Below are positions 9,290-17,846 of a stretch of 64,000 nucleotides of DNA, one piece after another. The notes below the pieces were generated by a model, which was given only the letters and a program-made list of their open reading frames with translations, was not told where the DNA came from and made no database searches. Where the stretch lies: positions 62,001-126,000 of the forward strand of contig CAKUBE010000003.1 of the NCBI GenBank assembly GCA_934636715.1, in the 5' to 3' direction. How positions within the stretch are numbered: the stretch's first letter is position 1; the number at the start of each line of letters is the position of its first letter. A program made the translations under genes and the position numbers. Source of the stretch: an uncultured Arachnia sp. (GTDB lineage: Bacteria > Actinomycetota > Actinomycetes > Propionibacteriales > Propionibacteriaceae).

Positions 9290-11187
9290 TGGCTGTGGAT
9301 CAGTTCGGCGGGCTGACCGGATGGGACCTCGAGGGGTTCCACGGCGGCGGGGACACCGAGTTGTGGCGCCGGCTCGGCTCCCACGTCGTCACCCAGCACG
9401 ACGAGGAGCGCGGCGAGGTCACCGGCGTCCGCTTCGCCGTGTGGGCGCCCAACGCGCGCTCCGTCCAGGTGATCGGCGACTTCAACTGGTGGACGGGCGA
9501 CCAGATGCAGCTCGTCCCCGGCTCGGGCGTGTGGGCGGTCTTCATCGAGGGCCTCGGCGAGGACACCCTCTACAAGTTCCGCATCGAGACCGCCGACGGC
9601 CAGTGGACCGAGAAGATCGACCCCATGGCCCGCTTCAGCGAGCAGGCCCCCGCGAACGCGTCGATCGTCTACGAGTCGAAGTACCTCTGGTCCGACGACG
9701 ACTGGATGCAGCGCCGCCGCGAGGCGCAGGCGCACGCGGAGCCGATGAGCGTCTACGAGGTCCACCTCGGCGGCTGGCGCAAGCACAAGAGCTACCTCGA
9801 TCTCGCCGAGGAACTGGTCAACTACGTCAAGTGGCAGGGCTACACCCACGTCGAGTTCATGCCGCTGGCCGAGCACCCGTTCGAGCCCAGCTGGGGCTAT
9901 CAGGTCTCCGGCTACTTCTCCCCGACGTCGCGGTTCGGCAAGCCCGACGACCTGCGCTATCTGATCGACCGCCTCCACCAGGCGGGCATCGGCGTCATCA
10001 TGGACTGGGTGCCCGGCCACTTCCCGAAGGACGACTGGGCGCTCGGCCGCTTCGACGGCACCGCGCTGTACGAGCACGCCGACCCGCGCCAGGGCGAGCA
10101 CATGGACTGGGGCACCTACATCTTCAACTACGGCCGCAACGAGGTGAAGAGCTTCCTGGTCAGCAACGCGCTGTACTGGATCAAGGAGTTCCACATCGAC
10201 GGCCTGCGCGTCGACGCCGTCGCCTCCATGCTCTACCTCGACTACTCCCGCGAGGAGGGTCAGTGGGTGCCCAACCAGTACGGCGGCCGCGAGAACCTCG
10301 AGGCGATCGACTTCCTGCGCTACGTCAACCGCCACCTGTACGAGCGCGAGCCCGGCGTCGTGATGATCGCGGAGGAGTCGACGAGCTTCCCCGGCGTGAC
10401 GAAGCCGGTGCACGAGGGCGGCCTCGGGTTCGGGTTCAAGTGGAACATGGGCTGGATGAACGACTCGCTCCGCTACCTGGAGCAGGATCCCATCTACCGC
10501 CAGTACGAGCACAACCTGCTGACGTTCGCGATGGTCTACGCCTACTCGGAGAACTTCGTGCTGCCGATCAGCCACGACGAGGTCGTGCACGGCAAGGGCT
10601 CGATGATCAACAAGGTGCCGCAGGACGACTGGCGCAAGTTCGCGACGCTGCGCGCGTTCTACTCCTACATGTGGAGCTTCCCCGGCAAGCAGCTCATCTT
10701 CATGGGCTGCGAGTTCGGCCAGCGCCCCGAGTTCAACGAGGCCACCAGCCTGGAGTGGTGGGTCAGCGAGCTGTGGGGCCACGGCGGCCTGCAGCGCCTC
10801 TTCCGCGACCTGAACCACACCTACCGCTCAAATCCGCCGCTGTACAAGCTGGACAACGGCCCCGCGGGATTCAGCTGGATCAACGCCGACGACAACTCCC
10901 GCAACGCGCTCGCCTGGGTGCGCCACGACGGCGCGGGCAACCACGTCGCCTGCGTGACGAACTTCTCCCCCGATCCGCTGGTCGACTACGAGATCGGCCT
11001 GCCGGAGTCGGGCGCCTGGGAGGAGATCCTGAACACCGACGCGCCGATCTACGACGGCTCCGGCGAGTTCGGCAACCTCGGCGAGGTGAACGCGCTCGAC
11101 GAGCCGTGGGGCCACTTCCCGGCCCGCGCCCGGGTGACGGTGCCCCCGCTCGGCTCGATCTGGCTCAGCCGCGCCGTCGGACAGTGA
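9289..11187 (+). CDS. glgB: 1,4-alpha-glucan branching enzyme GlgB
   Basis: GlgB cuts alpha-1,4-glucan chains and rejoins them as alpha-1,6 branches. The 632-residue GH13_9 protein has a CBM48 domain (VTGVRFAVWAPNARSVQVIG). Its catalytic residues are about D309 (GLRVDAVASMLY), E362 (VMIAEESTSF) and D430 (LPISHDEVVHGK). The C-terminal beta domain ends GSIWLSRA. The N-terminal N1 module of about 100 residues found in longer GlgB proteins is missing, as in other short forms. The ATG is preceded by AAGGAG within the mak end. The stop overlaps the NUDIX gene by four bases. Its place in this operon shows that it branches the GlgE product. Confidence 0.95.
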   Translation: MAVDQFGGLTGWDLEGFHGGGDTELWRRLGSHVVTQHDEERGEVTGVRFAVWAPNARSVQVIGDFNWWTGDQMQLVPGSGVWAVFIEGLGEDTLYKFRIETADGQWTEKIDPMARFSEQAPANASIVYESKYLWSDDDWMQRRREAQAHAEPMSVYEVHLGGWRKHKSYLDLAEELVNYVKWQGYTHVEFMPLAEHPFEPSWGYQVSGYFSPTSRFGKPDDLRYLIDRLHQAGIGVIMDWVPGHFPKDDWALGRFDGTALYEHADPRQGEHMDWGTYIFNYGRNEVKSFLVSNALYWIKEFHIDGLRVDAVASMLYLDYSREEGQWVPNQYGGRENLEAIDFLRYVNRHLYEREPGVVMIAEESTSFPGVTKPVHEGGLGFGFKWNMGWMNDSLRYLEQDPIYRQYEHNLLTFAMVYAYSENFVLPISHDEVVHGKGSMINKVPQDDWRKFATLRAFYSYMWSFPGKQLIFMGCEFGQRPEFNEATSLEWWVSELWGHGGLQRLFRDLNHTYRSNPPLYKLDNGPAGFSWINADDNSRNALAWVRHDGAGNHVACVTNFSPDPLVDYEIGLPESGAWEEILNTDAPIYDGSGEFGNLGEVNALDEPWGHFPARARVTVPPLGSIWLSRAVGQ

Positions 11188-11960
11188 GCGACTTCAAGGT
11201 CGAGGTGGAGGTCGCGGGCGGCGTCGGCAAGCTGCGGTGGGCCGAGCAGACCGTCGACCTGGAGACGCTGGAGCGGGCGGTCTCGCTGGCCGCCGACGAC
11301 GCGATCCTCGCGCACGACCTCCGGCGGCTCCAGGTCGAGCTGCCCGAGTGGGACACGGCGGCGCGGACCGCGCTGCACCGCGCGGGGTTCCGGCTGGAGG
11401 GCCGGCTGCGGTCGGCCATCGAGCCCGAGGAGGGCACGTACCGCGACATCCTGGTGTATGCGCGGCTCGCGGTGGATCCGGTGTACGGCCCGCACGGCTT
11501 CTCCGGGGTGCTCGACTCGCTGTTACCCAAGAAGCGTCTCATCGCGCACGCGCTGTTCCGCGACGAGGCCGGGCGGGTGCTGCTCCTGGAGACCACCTAC
11601 AAGGAGGACTGGGAGCTGCCCGGCGGCGTCGTCGAGCCCGGAGAATCGCCCCGCGCGGGCGCCGAGCGCGAGATCCTGGAGGAGGTCGGGCTGACCATCG
11701 AGCTCGGCCAGCCGCTGCTCACCGACTGGATGCCGCCCTACCTCGGCTGGTCGGACGCGGTGGAGTTCATCTTCGACGGCGGCATCCTCGACCTCGCGAC
11801 GGCGGCCGCCCTGACCGCGCACGACCGGGAGATCCACGACGTGCACTGGGTCGAGCCCGGCGACGTCCCCACGCACGTGAGCGAACTGTCCGCGCGCCGG
11901 ATCGCCCTGATGCTGACGGGTTACCGCGGCCACACCGAGGCGGGATACCCCGTTGCCTGA
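11184..11960 (+). CDS. NUDIX hydrolase with degenerate GNAT-like N-terminal segment
   Basis: The 258-residue protein has two parts. Residues about 1-95 end in GFRLEGRLRSAI and YRDILVYARL, the pattern that closes GNAT acetyltransferase domains. The acetyl-CoA binding loop of a full GNAT is not visible, so this half is degenerate or incomplete. Residues about 110-250 form a NUDIX domain with the full box GGVVEPGESPRAGAEREI followed by LEEVGL. The substrate cannot be told from sequence; nucleoside diphosphate derivatives are typical for the family. It begins at a GTG overlapping the glgB stop, and its own TGA overlaps the next gene by eight bases, so it belongs to the glucan operon. Confidence 0.85.
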   Translation: MSDFKVEVEVAGGVGKLRWAEQTVDLETLERAVSLAADDAILAHDLRRLQVELPEWDTAARTALHRAGFRLEGRLRSAIEPEEGTYRDILVYARLAVDPVYGPHGFSGVLDSLLPKKRLIAHALFRDEAGRVLLLETTYKEDWELPGGVVEPGESPRAGAEREILEEVGLTIELGQPLLTDWMPPYLGWSDAVEFIFDGGILDLATAAALTAHDREIHDVHWVEPGDVPTHVSELSARRIALMLTGYRGHTEAGYPVA

Positions 11961-12978
11961 ACTCCTCATCGGTACCTACCCAGCCGCAGGATTCGGGACC
12001 CCCGCGGGCGTCGGCGAGGGCATCTGGCGTGTGACGCTCAACCCCGCCACGGGCGAGCTGTCCGACCCGCGGCAGGCCGCCGTGACGCCCGCGCCGTCGT
12101 TCCTCTGCCGAGGGCCGCGCGACGACGTCGTCTACTCGGTGAGCGAGACCGCCGAGGGAGGCGTGTCGGCGTGGAGGCTGTCCGACAGCGCCGCCGTGCC
12201 GCTGGGGACGTGTTCGACGGCGGGCGCCGACCCTTGTCATGTGCACTACCTGTCCGCGATCGACTCGCTAGTGGTCACCAACTACACCGGCGGCTCCCTC
12301 GCGGTCGTCCCGGTCGCCGACGACGGGAGCCTTCCCTCCGCGGAGCCGACGCAGGTCTTCGCGCTGACCGGCTCCGGCCCTGACCCGGACCGGCAGGAGG
12401 CACCGCACGCGCACCAGTCGCTGCTCTCCCCCGACGCGAGGTGGCTGCTGGTCAACGACCTCGGCAGCGACACCATCTGGCGGTTCGCCGTCGACCCGGC
12501 CTCGCGGAGCCTGATCCCGGACGACGCCGCCGCGACGCTCCCGCCCGGCACCGGCCCGCGCCACGCGGCGTTCTCCGCCGACGGCACCGTCCTCGCCGTG
12601 TTGGGCGAGCTGGACGGGCGCCTGCACGCGCTGCGCTGGGACGCGGCCGAGGGAACCGCGTCGCCCGGTCAGGTCGTCGAGGCCTGCCCCGGAGCGACGG
12701 CGGCGCTCGCCCACATCGAGCGCGCGGATGACCGGCTGTTCGTCGGCTGCCGCGGCGCCGACGTCGTCACCCGGTTCCTGCTCGACGACGGGACCCCGCA
12801 CCACGAGGCGACGCTCCCGCTGCCGGGCGGCAACCCGCGGCACCATCGCGTCGTCGGCGACTGGCTCGTCGTCGCGCTGCAAGGCTCTCACGAGGTCGTC
12901 GCCCTCGGCTCCGACGGCGCCCGCCGTGGGGGCGCGTCGATCCCCTCGCCGGCGTGCATCCTGCCTGTTGTAGATTGA
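11953..12978 (+). CDS. Beta-propeller lactonase family protein (6-phosphogluconolactonase-like)
   Basis: This 341-residue protein belongs to the seven-bladed propeller group related to Pgl/YbhE. Features are LIGTYPAAGFG at the start, DPCHVHYLSAIDSLVVTNYTGGSLAV, EAPHAHQSLLSPDARWLLVNDLGSD split across two blades, and GTGPRHAAFSADGTVLAVLGE. The His-rich repeats HVHY, HAHQ and PRHAAF match the propeller active-site region of the lactonase family. The start is TTG at 11953, inside the preceding NUDIX gene. Hydrolysis of 6-phosphogluconolactone is the best guess, but other sugar lactones are possible. The stop codon overlaps the -10 box of the next gene. Confidence 0.8.
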   Translation: MPELLIGTYPAAGFGTPAGVGEGIWRVTLNPATGELSDPRQAAVTPAPSFLCRGPRDDVVYSVSETAEGGVSAWRLSDSAAVPLGTCSTAGADPCHVHYLSAIDSLVVTNYTGGSLAVVPVADDGSLPSAEPTQVFALTGSGPDPDRQEAPHAHQSLLSPDARWLLVNDLGSDTIWRFAVDPASRSLIPDDAAATLPPGTGPRHAAFSADGTVLAVLGELDGRLHALRWDAAEGTASPGQVVEACPGATAALAHIERADDRLFVGCRGADVVTRFLLDDGTPHHEATLPLPGGNPRHHRVVGDWLVVALQGSHEVVALGSDGARRGGASIPSPACILPVVD

Positions 12979-12986
12979 TGGCCATG
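12971..12986 (+). promoter_or_regulatory. Leaderless promoter of the secreted Ig-repeat protein
   Basis: TAGATT (12971-12976) ends seven bases before the ATG at 12984. This spacing selects the second of two in-frame ATG codons (12978 and 12984) as the start, because the first would lie only one base after the hexamer. Confidence 0.55.
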
Positions 12987-14357
12987 CCAACAATCCGCCG
13001 AGCGTTGACCGCTGCCCTCGTCCTTCTCGTCGCGCTCACGCTCGGCCTGATCGGTTTCCCGCCTGCCCGCGCCAACAACGTCGCCCGCACGACGCCGATC
13101 CCCGGCTACCCCACGGACTTCCACCCGGGCCTGCTCATCTCCGACGACGCGTTCCACGACACGGAGGCCCTGACCCGCGGGGAGATCGAGGAGTTCGTCA
13201 AGGAGAAGGGCAAGGGCTGCACGACGAAGAACGGCGCGACCTGCCTCAAGGACCTCGTGCCCGCGAAGACGGTCACGCTGAAGAGCAACGACGACGACGC
13301 CGGGTGCGAGGACGTGACCTTCACCAAGGGCAACCGGGCGTGGACCGTGATCGAGAAGGTCGCGAAGGCCTGCGGCATCAGCCCGAAGGTCCTCCTGGTC
13401 ACCATCCAGAAGGAGCAGTCGGGCCTGACCCTTGCCCGGCCCGCCAAGGTGTGGAACAAGATGATGGGCATGGGGTGCCCGGACGGCGGATCGTGCGTCG
13501 CGAAGTACTCCGGCTACGAGAAGCAGCTCTACTACGGTGCGGACCGGCTTCGCGCCTTCCGCACCTGGAGCACCTATCCGGCCATCAAGGCCTTCAACAG
13601 GGGGTCCACGTACACCTCACTCGACGGCCATGCGTTCGTGATCCACAACGTCGCGACGGCGTCGCTCCTCCAGTACACGCCGTGGGTCCGCTCGAACTAC
13701 AGCTTCTTCAGCCTGATGCGGAACTACTTCCCGGGCACGGCGAACACCCTGGCTCCGGAGCTGGCGATGACGACGGAGCCGGGCGACCTGCCGAAGCTGA
13801 CGGTGACCAAACCGGCGTCGACGCCCATCCGGCAGTCGATCAGCGTCAAGGGCACCGCGAAGAACTTCCCGGGCGGCGCGACGATCGAGACCCAGATCAA
13901 GGTCGACGGCAAGTGGAAGACGTCCAAGACGAAGAAGAAGGTCAAGGGCGCCTACTCGATCCCCTTGACCACGAACGCCTCGAAGGCGGGAACCCAGAGC
14001 TGGCGTGTCGTCGCGAGGAGCGCGGACGGCCGCAGCAGCGTCGTGCCGAAGACGTTCACGCTGAAGCGCCTGAAGCCGTCGCTGACCGCCACGGCCCCGA
14101 AGAGCGCGAAGGTGAAGGCCAAGGTCAGCGTCAAGGGCAGCGCGAAGAACTTCCCCGACGGCGCCACCGTCAAGACCCAGATCAAGGTCGACGGGAAATG
14201 GAAGACGTCCAAGACCGTCACGAAGGTGACGGGCTCCTACTCGATCCCGTTGACCGCCCGCGCCTCCGTCAAGGGCACGCAGTCGTGGCGGGTGGTCGCG
14301 ACGAGCAAGGACGGCACGTCAAAGCTGACGAAGACCTTCACCCTCCGCCGGACCTAG
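12984..14357 (+). CDS. Secreted protein with lysozyme-like N-terminal domain and two Ig-like repeats
   Basis: The 457-residue product has a signal peptide (MPTIRRALTAALVLLVAL, cleavage probably after ARA at residue 30). Residues about 40-260 resemble a domain common in secreted actinobacterial proteins: LISDDAFHDTEALTRGEIEEF, several cysteines, VLLVTIQKEQSGL, MGMGCPDGGSC and YGADRLRAFRTW. The KEQS motif suggests a goose-lysozyme-like fold, but peptidoglycan hydrolysis is unproven. Residues about 272-361 and 366-457 are two copies of an Ig-like module containing NFP(G/D)GAT and QIKVDGKWKTSKT, which are near-identical in DNA as well (about 13857-13931 and 14139-14214). It is the only gene of this type here and is probably cell-surface associated. 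Confidence 0.75.
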   Translation: MPTIRRALTAALVLLVALTLGLIGFPPARANNVARTTPIPGYPTDFHPGLLISDDAFHDTEALTRGEIEEFVKEKGKGCTTKNGATCLKDLVPAKTVTLKSNDDDAGCEDVTFTKGNRAWTVIEKVAKACGISPKVLLVTIQKEQSGLTLARPAKVWNKMMGMGCPDGGSCVAKYSGYEKQLYYGADRLRAFRTWSTYPAIKAFNRGSTYTSLDGHAFVIHNVATASLLQYTPWVRSNYSFFSLMRNYFPGTANTLAPELAMTTEPGDLPKLTVTKPASTPIRQSISVKGTAKNFPGGATIETQIKVDGKWKTSKTKKKVKGAYSIPLTTNASKAGTQSWRVVARSADGRSSVVPKTFTLKRLKPSLTATAPKSAKVKAKVSVKGSAKNFPDGATVKTQIKVDGKWKTSKTVTKVTGSYSIPLTARASVKGTQSWRVVATSKDGTSKLTKTFTLRRT

Positions 14358-14366
14358 GCCGACCGC

Positions 14367-14410
14367 TAGTTGAGCCGGGCCGCGAGGAACGAGCGCCCGA
14401 GTCGAAACCA
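14367..14410. repeat. Dispersed intergenic repeat, copy 2 (short, inverted orientation)
   Basis: This copy reads CTAGTTGAGCCGGGCCGCGA at one end and GAGTCGAAACCA at the other, the reverse complement of the TGGTTTCGAC...GGCTCAACTA layout. It fills most of the 64-bp gap between two convergent genes and could act in transcript termination, which is an inference. Confidence 0.6.
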
Positions 14411-14421
14411 ATGAACCGGCC

Positions 14422-15216
14422 CTACGTCCCGGGATAGGACAGCGGAACGGGCACTTCGGGCGTCCGAGTCGCGGCACCCGACTCCAGGTCGACGACCGCC
14501 TCGAACTCGTGGTCCGCCGAACCGGAGCCGAAGCGAAGAGACGAGTCGCCGTCGAAGCGCATCTTCTTGCCCGCGCGTGCCACGTTCTCCAACCAGGTCC
14601 AGCCGACCACCGCGTCGGAGCGACGGAGTCCGCCGCCCGTCGCCGCGTCGTCGATCTCCAGCCACATCCGCAGGTAGCCGTCGTCGGCGATCTCGCCGCA
14701 GAGCCGCACCTGGCGCTTCCGGTTGCGGGAAGGCTTCCAGGGGCTCTCGGCGTAGGCGCGGAACCCGTCGTCGGCGACGGCGCGGAGGGCCTCGTCGACC
14801 GCCTCGACGTCCCAGCCGTGCAGCACGGCGCGCCTGTGGGCGGTCTCGATCACGGCCTCGCCGAGCATCCGGGCTCGCTCAGCTGGGGCGAGCAGCCGGA
14901 ACCCCACGGGGATGCGGACGCGCCCGGTCATCCGGTCCGAGGGGTCGAGGAAACGCTCCAGGAACTCCAACTCGACCCCGCCGCCGTCGCCCACTCTGAG
15001 CTCGAGCATGAGCTGGCCCCGCGGCGCCTCGACGCCGAGGGCCTTGAGCGCCTGGCTCACCGACTCGGTCACGCGCCGCGCCGACCGGGCGGCGGCATCC
15101 AGGTCGAGTAGAGCGTCGTCCCATGGCTCCTCGCTGTCCCGCGGCCGCTGGCCCGGCCAGGGCCGGTCCCACCAGCCGACGTAGGGGTAGGCGTAGATCT
15201 CGCGAAGACGGGGCAT
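14422..15216 (-). CDS. Conserved hypothetical protein, soluble
   Basis: I do not recognise this 264-residue protein. It starts MPRLREIYAYPYVGWWDRPW, is rich in Arg, Asp, Glu and Trp, and has no signal peptide or membrane segment. Features such as LMLELRVGDGGGVELEFLERF and CGEIADDGYLRMWLEID suggest alternating beta strands. There are no obvious catalytic motifs. Its codon use looks like that of its neighbours. It stands alone between the secreted protein (convergent) and the amylosucrase (divergent), so context does not suggest a role. Confidence 0.6.
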   Translation of the reverse strand: MPRLREIYAYPYVGWWDRPWPGQRPRDSEEPWDDALLDLDAAARSARRVTESVSQALKALGVEAPRGQLMLELRVGDGGGVELEFLERFLDPSDRMTGRVRIPVGFRLLAPAERARMLGEAVIETAHRRAVLHGWDVEAVDEALRAVADDGFRAYAESPWKPSRNRKRQVRLCGEIADDGYLRMWLEIDDAATGGGLRRSDAVVGWTWLENVARAGKKMRFDGDSSLRFGSGSADHEFEAVVDLESGAATRTPEVPVPLSYPGT

Positions 15217-15305
15217 CCGTGCATTCTCGCATGAAGCACTGGCGCACCCGCTCGTTGGCTCGAGCCCACGGCCGCTGGATCGCTACACGGCCATTGATTT
15301 GCGAC

Positions 15306-15320
15306 TACCATCAACTCGTG
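15306..15320 (+). promoter_or_regulatory. Leaderless promoter of the amylosucrase gene
   Basis: TACCAT (15306-15311) is followed by six bases and the GTG start at 15318. There is no Shine-Dalgarno sequence in front of the GTG. Confidence 0.5.
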
Positions 15321-17219
15321 GCTCACCTCACCGCTCAGACCAGCGCAGACCAGCAGTTCGCCCGCGAGTGGGCCGAGGCCCGGGTCGGCGCCTTCGACGA
15401 CTCGTTCGCGGCCCGCTTCGACGAGCATTTCCCGGAGCTTCACCGCCTGTTCCTGCTCGTCTACGGCGAGCGCGCCGACGGCCTGGAGGCGCTCGCCGAG
15501 CTCGTCACGCTCGCACTGCGCTCCTGGAACGAGCGCCCGGCAGACCTCAAGGCGATCGACGAGGAACGCGCCGCGGACCCGAGCTGGTTCCGGTCCGAGA
15601 AGATGCTGGGCGGCGTCTGCTACGTCGACCGGTACGCGGGCTCGATCGCGAAGATCGCGGATCACATCGGCTATTTCCGGGAGCTCGGGCTCACCTACCT
15701 GCACCTGATGCCGTTGTTCCGGTCCCCCGAGGGCAACAACGACGGCGGGTATGCGGTCAGCAGCTACCGTGAGACCGACCCCGCGCTCGGGACCATGGCG
15801 GACCTCGCCGCTCTGGCCACGAAGCTGCGCGAGGCGGGCATCTCGCCGGTCGTCGACTTCATCTTCAACCACACCGCCTCCGAGCACGAGTGGGCGCGGA
15901 AGTGCGTCGCGGGCGAGCCGGGCTACGAGGACTTCTACCTGGTCTTCCCGGACCGCACCATGCCGGACCAGTACGACCGGACGACGCGCGAGATCTTCCC
16001 GGACGACCACTCCGGCTCGTTCATCCAACTGCCGGACGGCCGGTGGATCTGGTCGACGTTCTACCACTTCCAGTGGGACCTCAACTACGCCAATCCCGCC
16101 GTCTTCCGGGCCATGGCCGGCGAGATGCTGTTCCTCGCGAACCAGGGCATCGAGGTGCTGCGGATGGACGCCGTCGCCTTCATCTGGAAGCGGCTCGGCA
16201 CGCCGTGCGAGTCCCTCCCCGAGGCCCACTACCTGCTGCAGGCCTTCAACCGCGTCCTGCGCCTGGCCGCGCCCGCGCTGATCTTCAAGTCGGAGGCCAT
16301 CGTGCACCCCGACGAGGTGATCCAGTACATCTCACTCGGCGAGTGCCAGATCTCGTACAACCCGCTCCAGATGGCGCTGACCTGGGAGGCGCTGGCCACC
16401 CGCGACGCGCGCCTGCTGAGCCAGGCGATCGAGCGTCGGCACGCGCTCCCGGAGGGCACCGCCTGGGTGAACTACGTCCGCGGCCACGACGACATCGGCT
16501 GGACGTTCGCCGACGAGGACGCCGCCGAGTTCGGCATCAACGGCTTCGAACACCGTCGGTTCCTCAACCAGTTCTACGTGGGCCGCCATCCCGGCAGCTT
16601 CGCCCGCGGCGCGGCGTTCCAGGAGAACCCGAAGACGGGCGACGCCCGCGTGGCCGGGACGACGGCGTCGCTGGCGGGCATCGAGGCGGGCGACGACGGC
16701 GGCGAGGATCGCATCCTGCTGGCGCACGCCGTCGCGATGAGCACCGGCGGCATGCCGTTGCTCTATCTCGGCGACGAGGTGGCGCAACTGAACGACTACA
16801 CCTATCTCGACCGCCCCGCAGAGGCTGGCGACAGCCGCTGGGTCAACCGCCCGTTCCGCCCTGAGGCCGCCTACGCGGCGCGCCACGACGAGTCGACGAC
16901 GGCGGGCCGGGTCTTCACGCGCCTCTCCCGCCTGCTCGCGGTCCGCCGCGAGACCCCCGAGCTGGGCGGCAACGACCTGATCCCGTTCCACACCCCGCAC
17001 CCCTCGGTGCTGGCCTTCCAGCGCCCCGGCGCGGACGGCGTCGTGCTGGTGCTCGCCAACTTCGGCGACCATCCGGTCCATATCGACGCGCTGACCCTCT
17101 CCGGCTTCGCCCCGGACGCGGTGGACCTCGTCGCCGACGAGGCCCTGAGCCTCGCCGACGGCCTCACCCTCCCGCCCCACGCCTTCCTCTGGCTCCGCGT
17201 CCAGCCCACCGCCGTTTGA
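15318..17219 (+). CDS. ams: Amylosucrase (GH13_4)
   Basis: Amylosucrase makes alpha-1,4-glucan and fructose from sucrose, using the glucosidic bond energy and no nucleotide sugar. The 633-residue length is typical. Distinctive blocks include GGVCYVDRYAGSI, LGLTYLHLMPLFRSPEG, NDGGYAVSSYRETDPALGT, VVDFIFNHTASEHEW, DQYDRTTREIFPD and QWDLNYANP. Catalytic residues are about D284 (VLRMDAVAFIWK), E326 (FKSEAIVHPD) and D391 (YVRGHDDIGWTF), two lower than D286, E328 and D393 of the Neisseria enzyme. There is no signal peptide, so it probably works inside the cell on imported sucrose. Sucrose phosphorylases and other GH13 enzymes lack these blocks. The GTG at 15318 is supported by the leaderless -10 box. 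It sits apart from the glgX-glgB operon but serves the same glucan pool. Confidence 0.93.
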   Translation: MAHLTAQTSADQQFAREWAEARVGAFDDSFAARFDEHFPELHRLFLLVYGERADGLEALAELVTLALRSWNERPADLKAIDEERAADPSWFRSEKMLGGVCYVDRYAGSIAKIADHIGYFRELGLTYLHLMPLFRSPEGNNDGGYAVSSYRETDPALGTMADLAALATKLREAGISPVVDFIFNHTASEHEWARKCVAGEPGYEDFYLVFPDRTMPDQYDRTTREIFPDDHSGSFIQLPDGRWIWSTFYHFQWDLNYANPAVFRAMAGEMLFLANQGIEVLRMDAVAFIWKRLGTPCESLPEAHYLLQAFNRVLRLAAPALIFKSEAIVHPDEVIQYISLGECQISYNPLQMALTWEALATRDARLLSQAIERRHALPEGTAWVNYVRGHDDIGWTFADEDAAEFGINGFEHRRFLNQFYVGRHPGSFARGAAFQENPKTGDARVAGTTASLAGIEAGDDGGEDRILLAHAVAMSTGGMPLLYLGDEVAQLNDYTYLDRPAEAGDSRWVNRPFRPEAAYAARHDESTTAGRVFTRLSRLLAVRRETPELGGNDLIPFHTPHPSVLAFQRPGADGVVLVLANFGDHPVHIDALTLSGFAPDAVDLVADEALSLADGLTLPPHAFLWLRVQPTAV

Positions 17220-17220
17220 G

Positions 17221-17324
17221 CTGGTTGATTTCGACACGGGCGTGGCGCTTCGCGCACTGGCCCGGCTCAATCCGGCGGAGCCGACGCGTGAGCGCTAGCG
17301 AACCGTCGTGTCGAGGCCAATGAA
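17221..17324. repeat. Dispersed intergenic repeat, copy 3
   Basis: This copy starts two bases after the amylosucrase stop with GGTTGATTTCGACACGGGCG. It has a GCGCTTCGCGC core and GGCTCAAT, then a second inverted segment ending GTCGTGTCGAGGCCAATGAA. It runs almost to the -10 box of the next gene. Confidence 0.65.
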
Positions 17325-17330
17325 GGTGGG

Positions 17331-17345
17331 TAGTCTGCCCTCATG
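17331..17345 (+). promoter_or_regulatory. Leaderless promoter of the 17343 gene
   Basis: TAGTCT (17331-17336) is followed by six bases and then the ATG at 17343. There is no Shine-Dalgarno sequence. Confidence 0.5.
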
Positions 17346-17780
17346 AGCAGCACCCCCGCGGCCACGCCGGAGTCCACCGGTTGGCGGGTGTCCCCCGCCG
17401 ACCTGGTCGACGTCTTCGTCTACGTCGTGGTGCTGAACCTCGCCGCGGAGTACTTCCCGAAGGTGGTCACCGAGACCTTCACGCTCTCCCTGCTGACCGC
17501 GGTGCTGTTGAAGGTGGTGCTCGAGGTCGTCGTCTGGGCGAAGGACCGGGTCAAGGCGAGGCTCAAGGCCGCGACGACACTCCCGGCGAAGATCGTGGCA
17601 GCCCTGCTGCTCTGGGGGATCCTCGTGGGCAGCAAGTTCGTCGTGCTGGAGCTCGTCGCGCTCGCCTTCGCCGACCAGGTGCAGTTGGGCGGTTTCTTCG
17701 CCGTCACCGGCCTGATCCTCGTGCTGCTGCTCTCCCGCGCCGGCGTCCGCCGGCTCCTCGATCAGACCCCGCCGTCGTGA
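17343..17780 (+). CDS. Small integral membrane protein, unknown function
   Basis: I do not recognise this 145-residue protein. It has about four hydrophobic segments: VDVFVYVVVLNLAAEY, LSLLTAVLLKVVLEVVVWA, KIVAALLLWGILVGSKFVVLEL and GGFFAVTGLILVLLL. A basic loop (KDRVKARLKA) lies between the second and third. There is no signal peptide, and the first TM follows a short Ser/Thr-rich N terminus. The start is supported by a leaderless promoter. The hipBA pair follows 63 bp downstream with its own promoter, so co-regulation is not implied. Confidence 0.65.
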   Translation: MSSTPAATPESTGWRVSPADLVDVFVYVVVLNLAAEYFPKVVTETFTLSLLTAVLLKVVLEVVVWAKDRVKARLKAATTLPAKIVAALLLWGILVGSKFVVLELVALAFADQVQLGGFFAVTGLILVLLLSRAGVRRLLDQTPPS

Positions 17781-17807
17781 TGTCGCCGCCTGACATGTCG
17801 CCGTACG

Positions 17808-17846
17808 TAGACACGAACACAGTGTCGGGGTATGTTGACATCCATG
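17808..17846 (+). promoter_or_regulatory. hipBA promoter with overlapping inverted repeat
   Basis: A -35 box TAGACA (17808-17813), a 17-bp spacer and a -10 box TATGTT (17831-17836) precede the ATG at 17844 by seven bases, so the mRNA is probably leaderless. The inverted repeat GACAC-N7-GTGTC (17810-17826) overlaps the -35 box and spacer, which is the usual place for a HipB autorepression operator. Confidence 0.6.
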
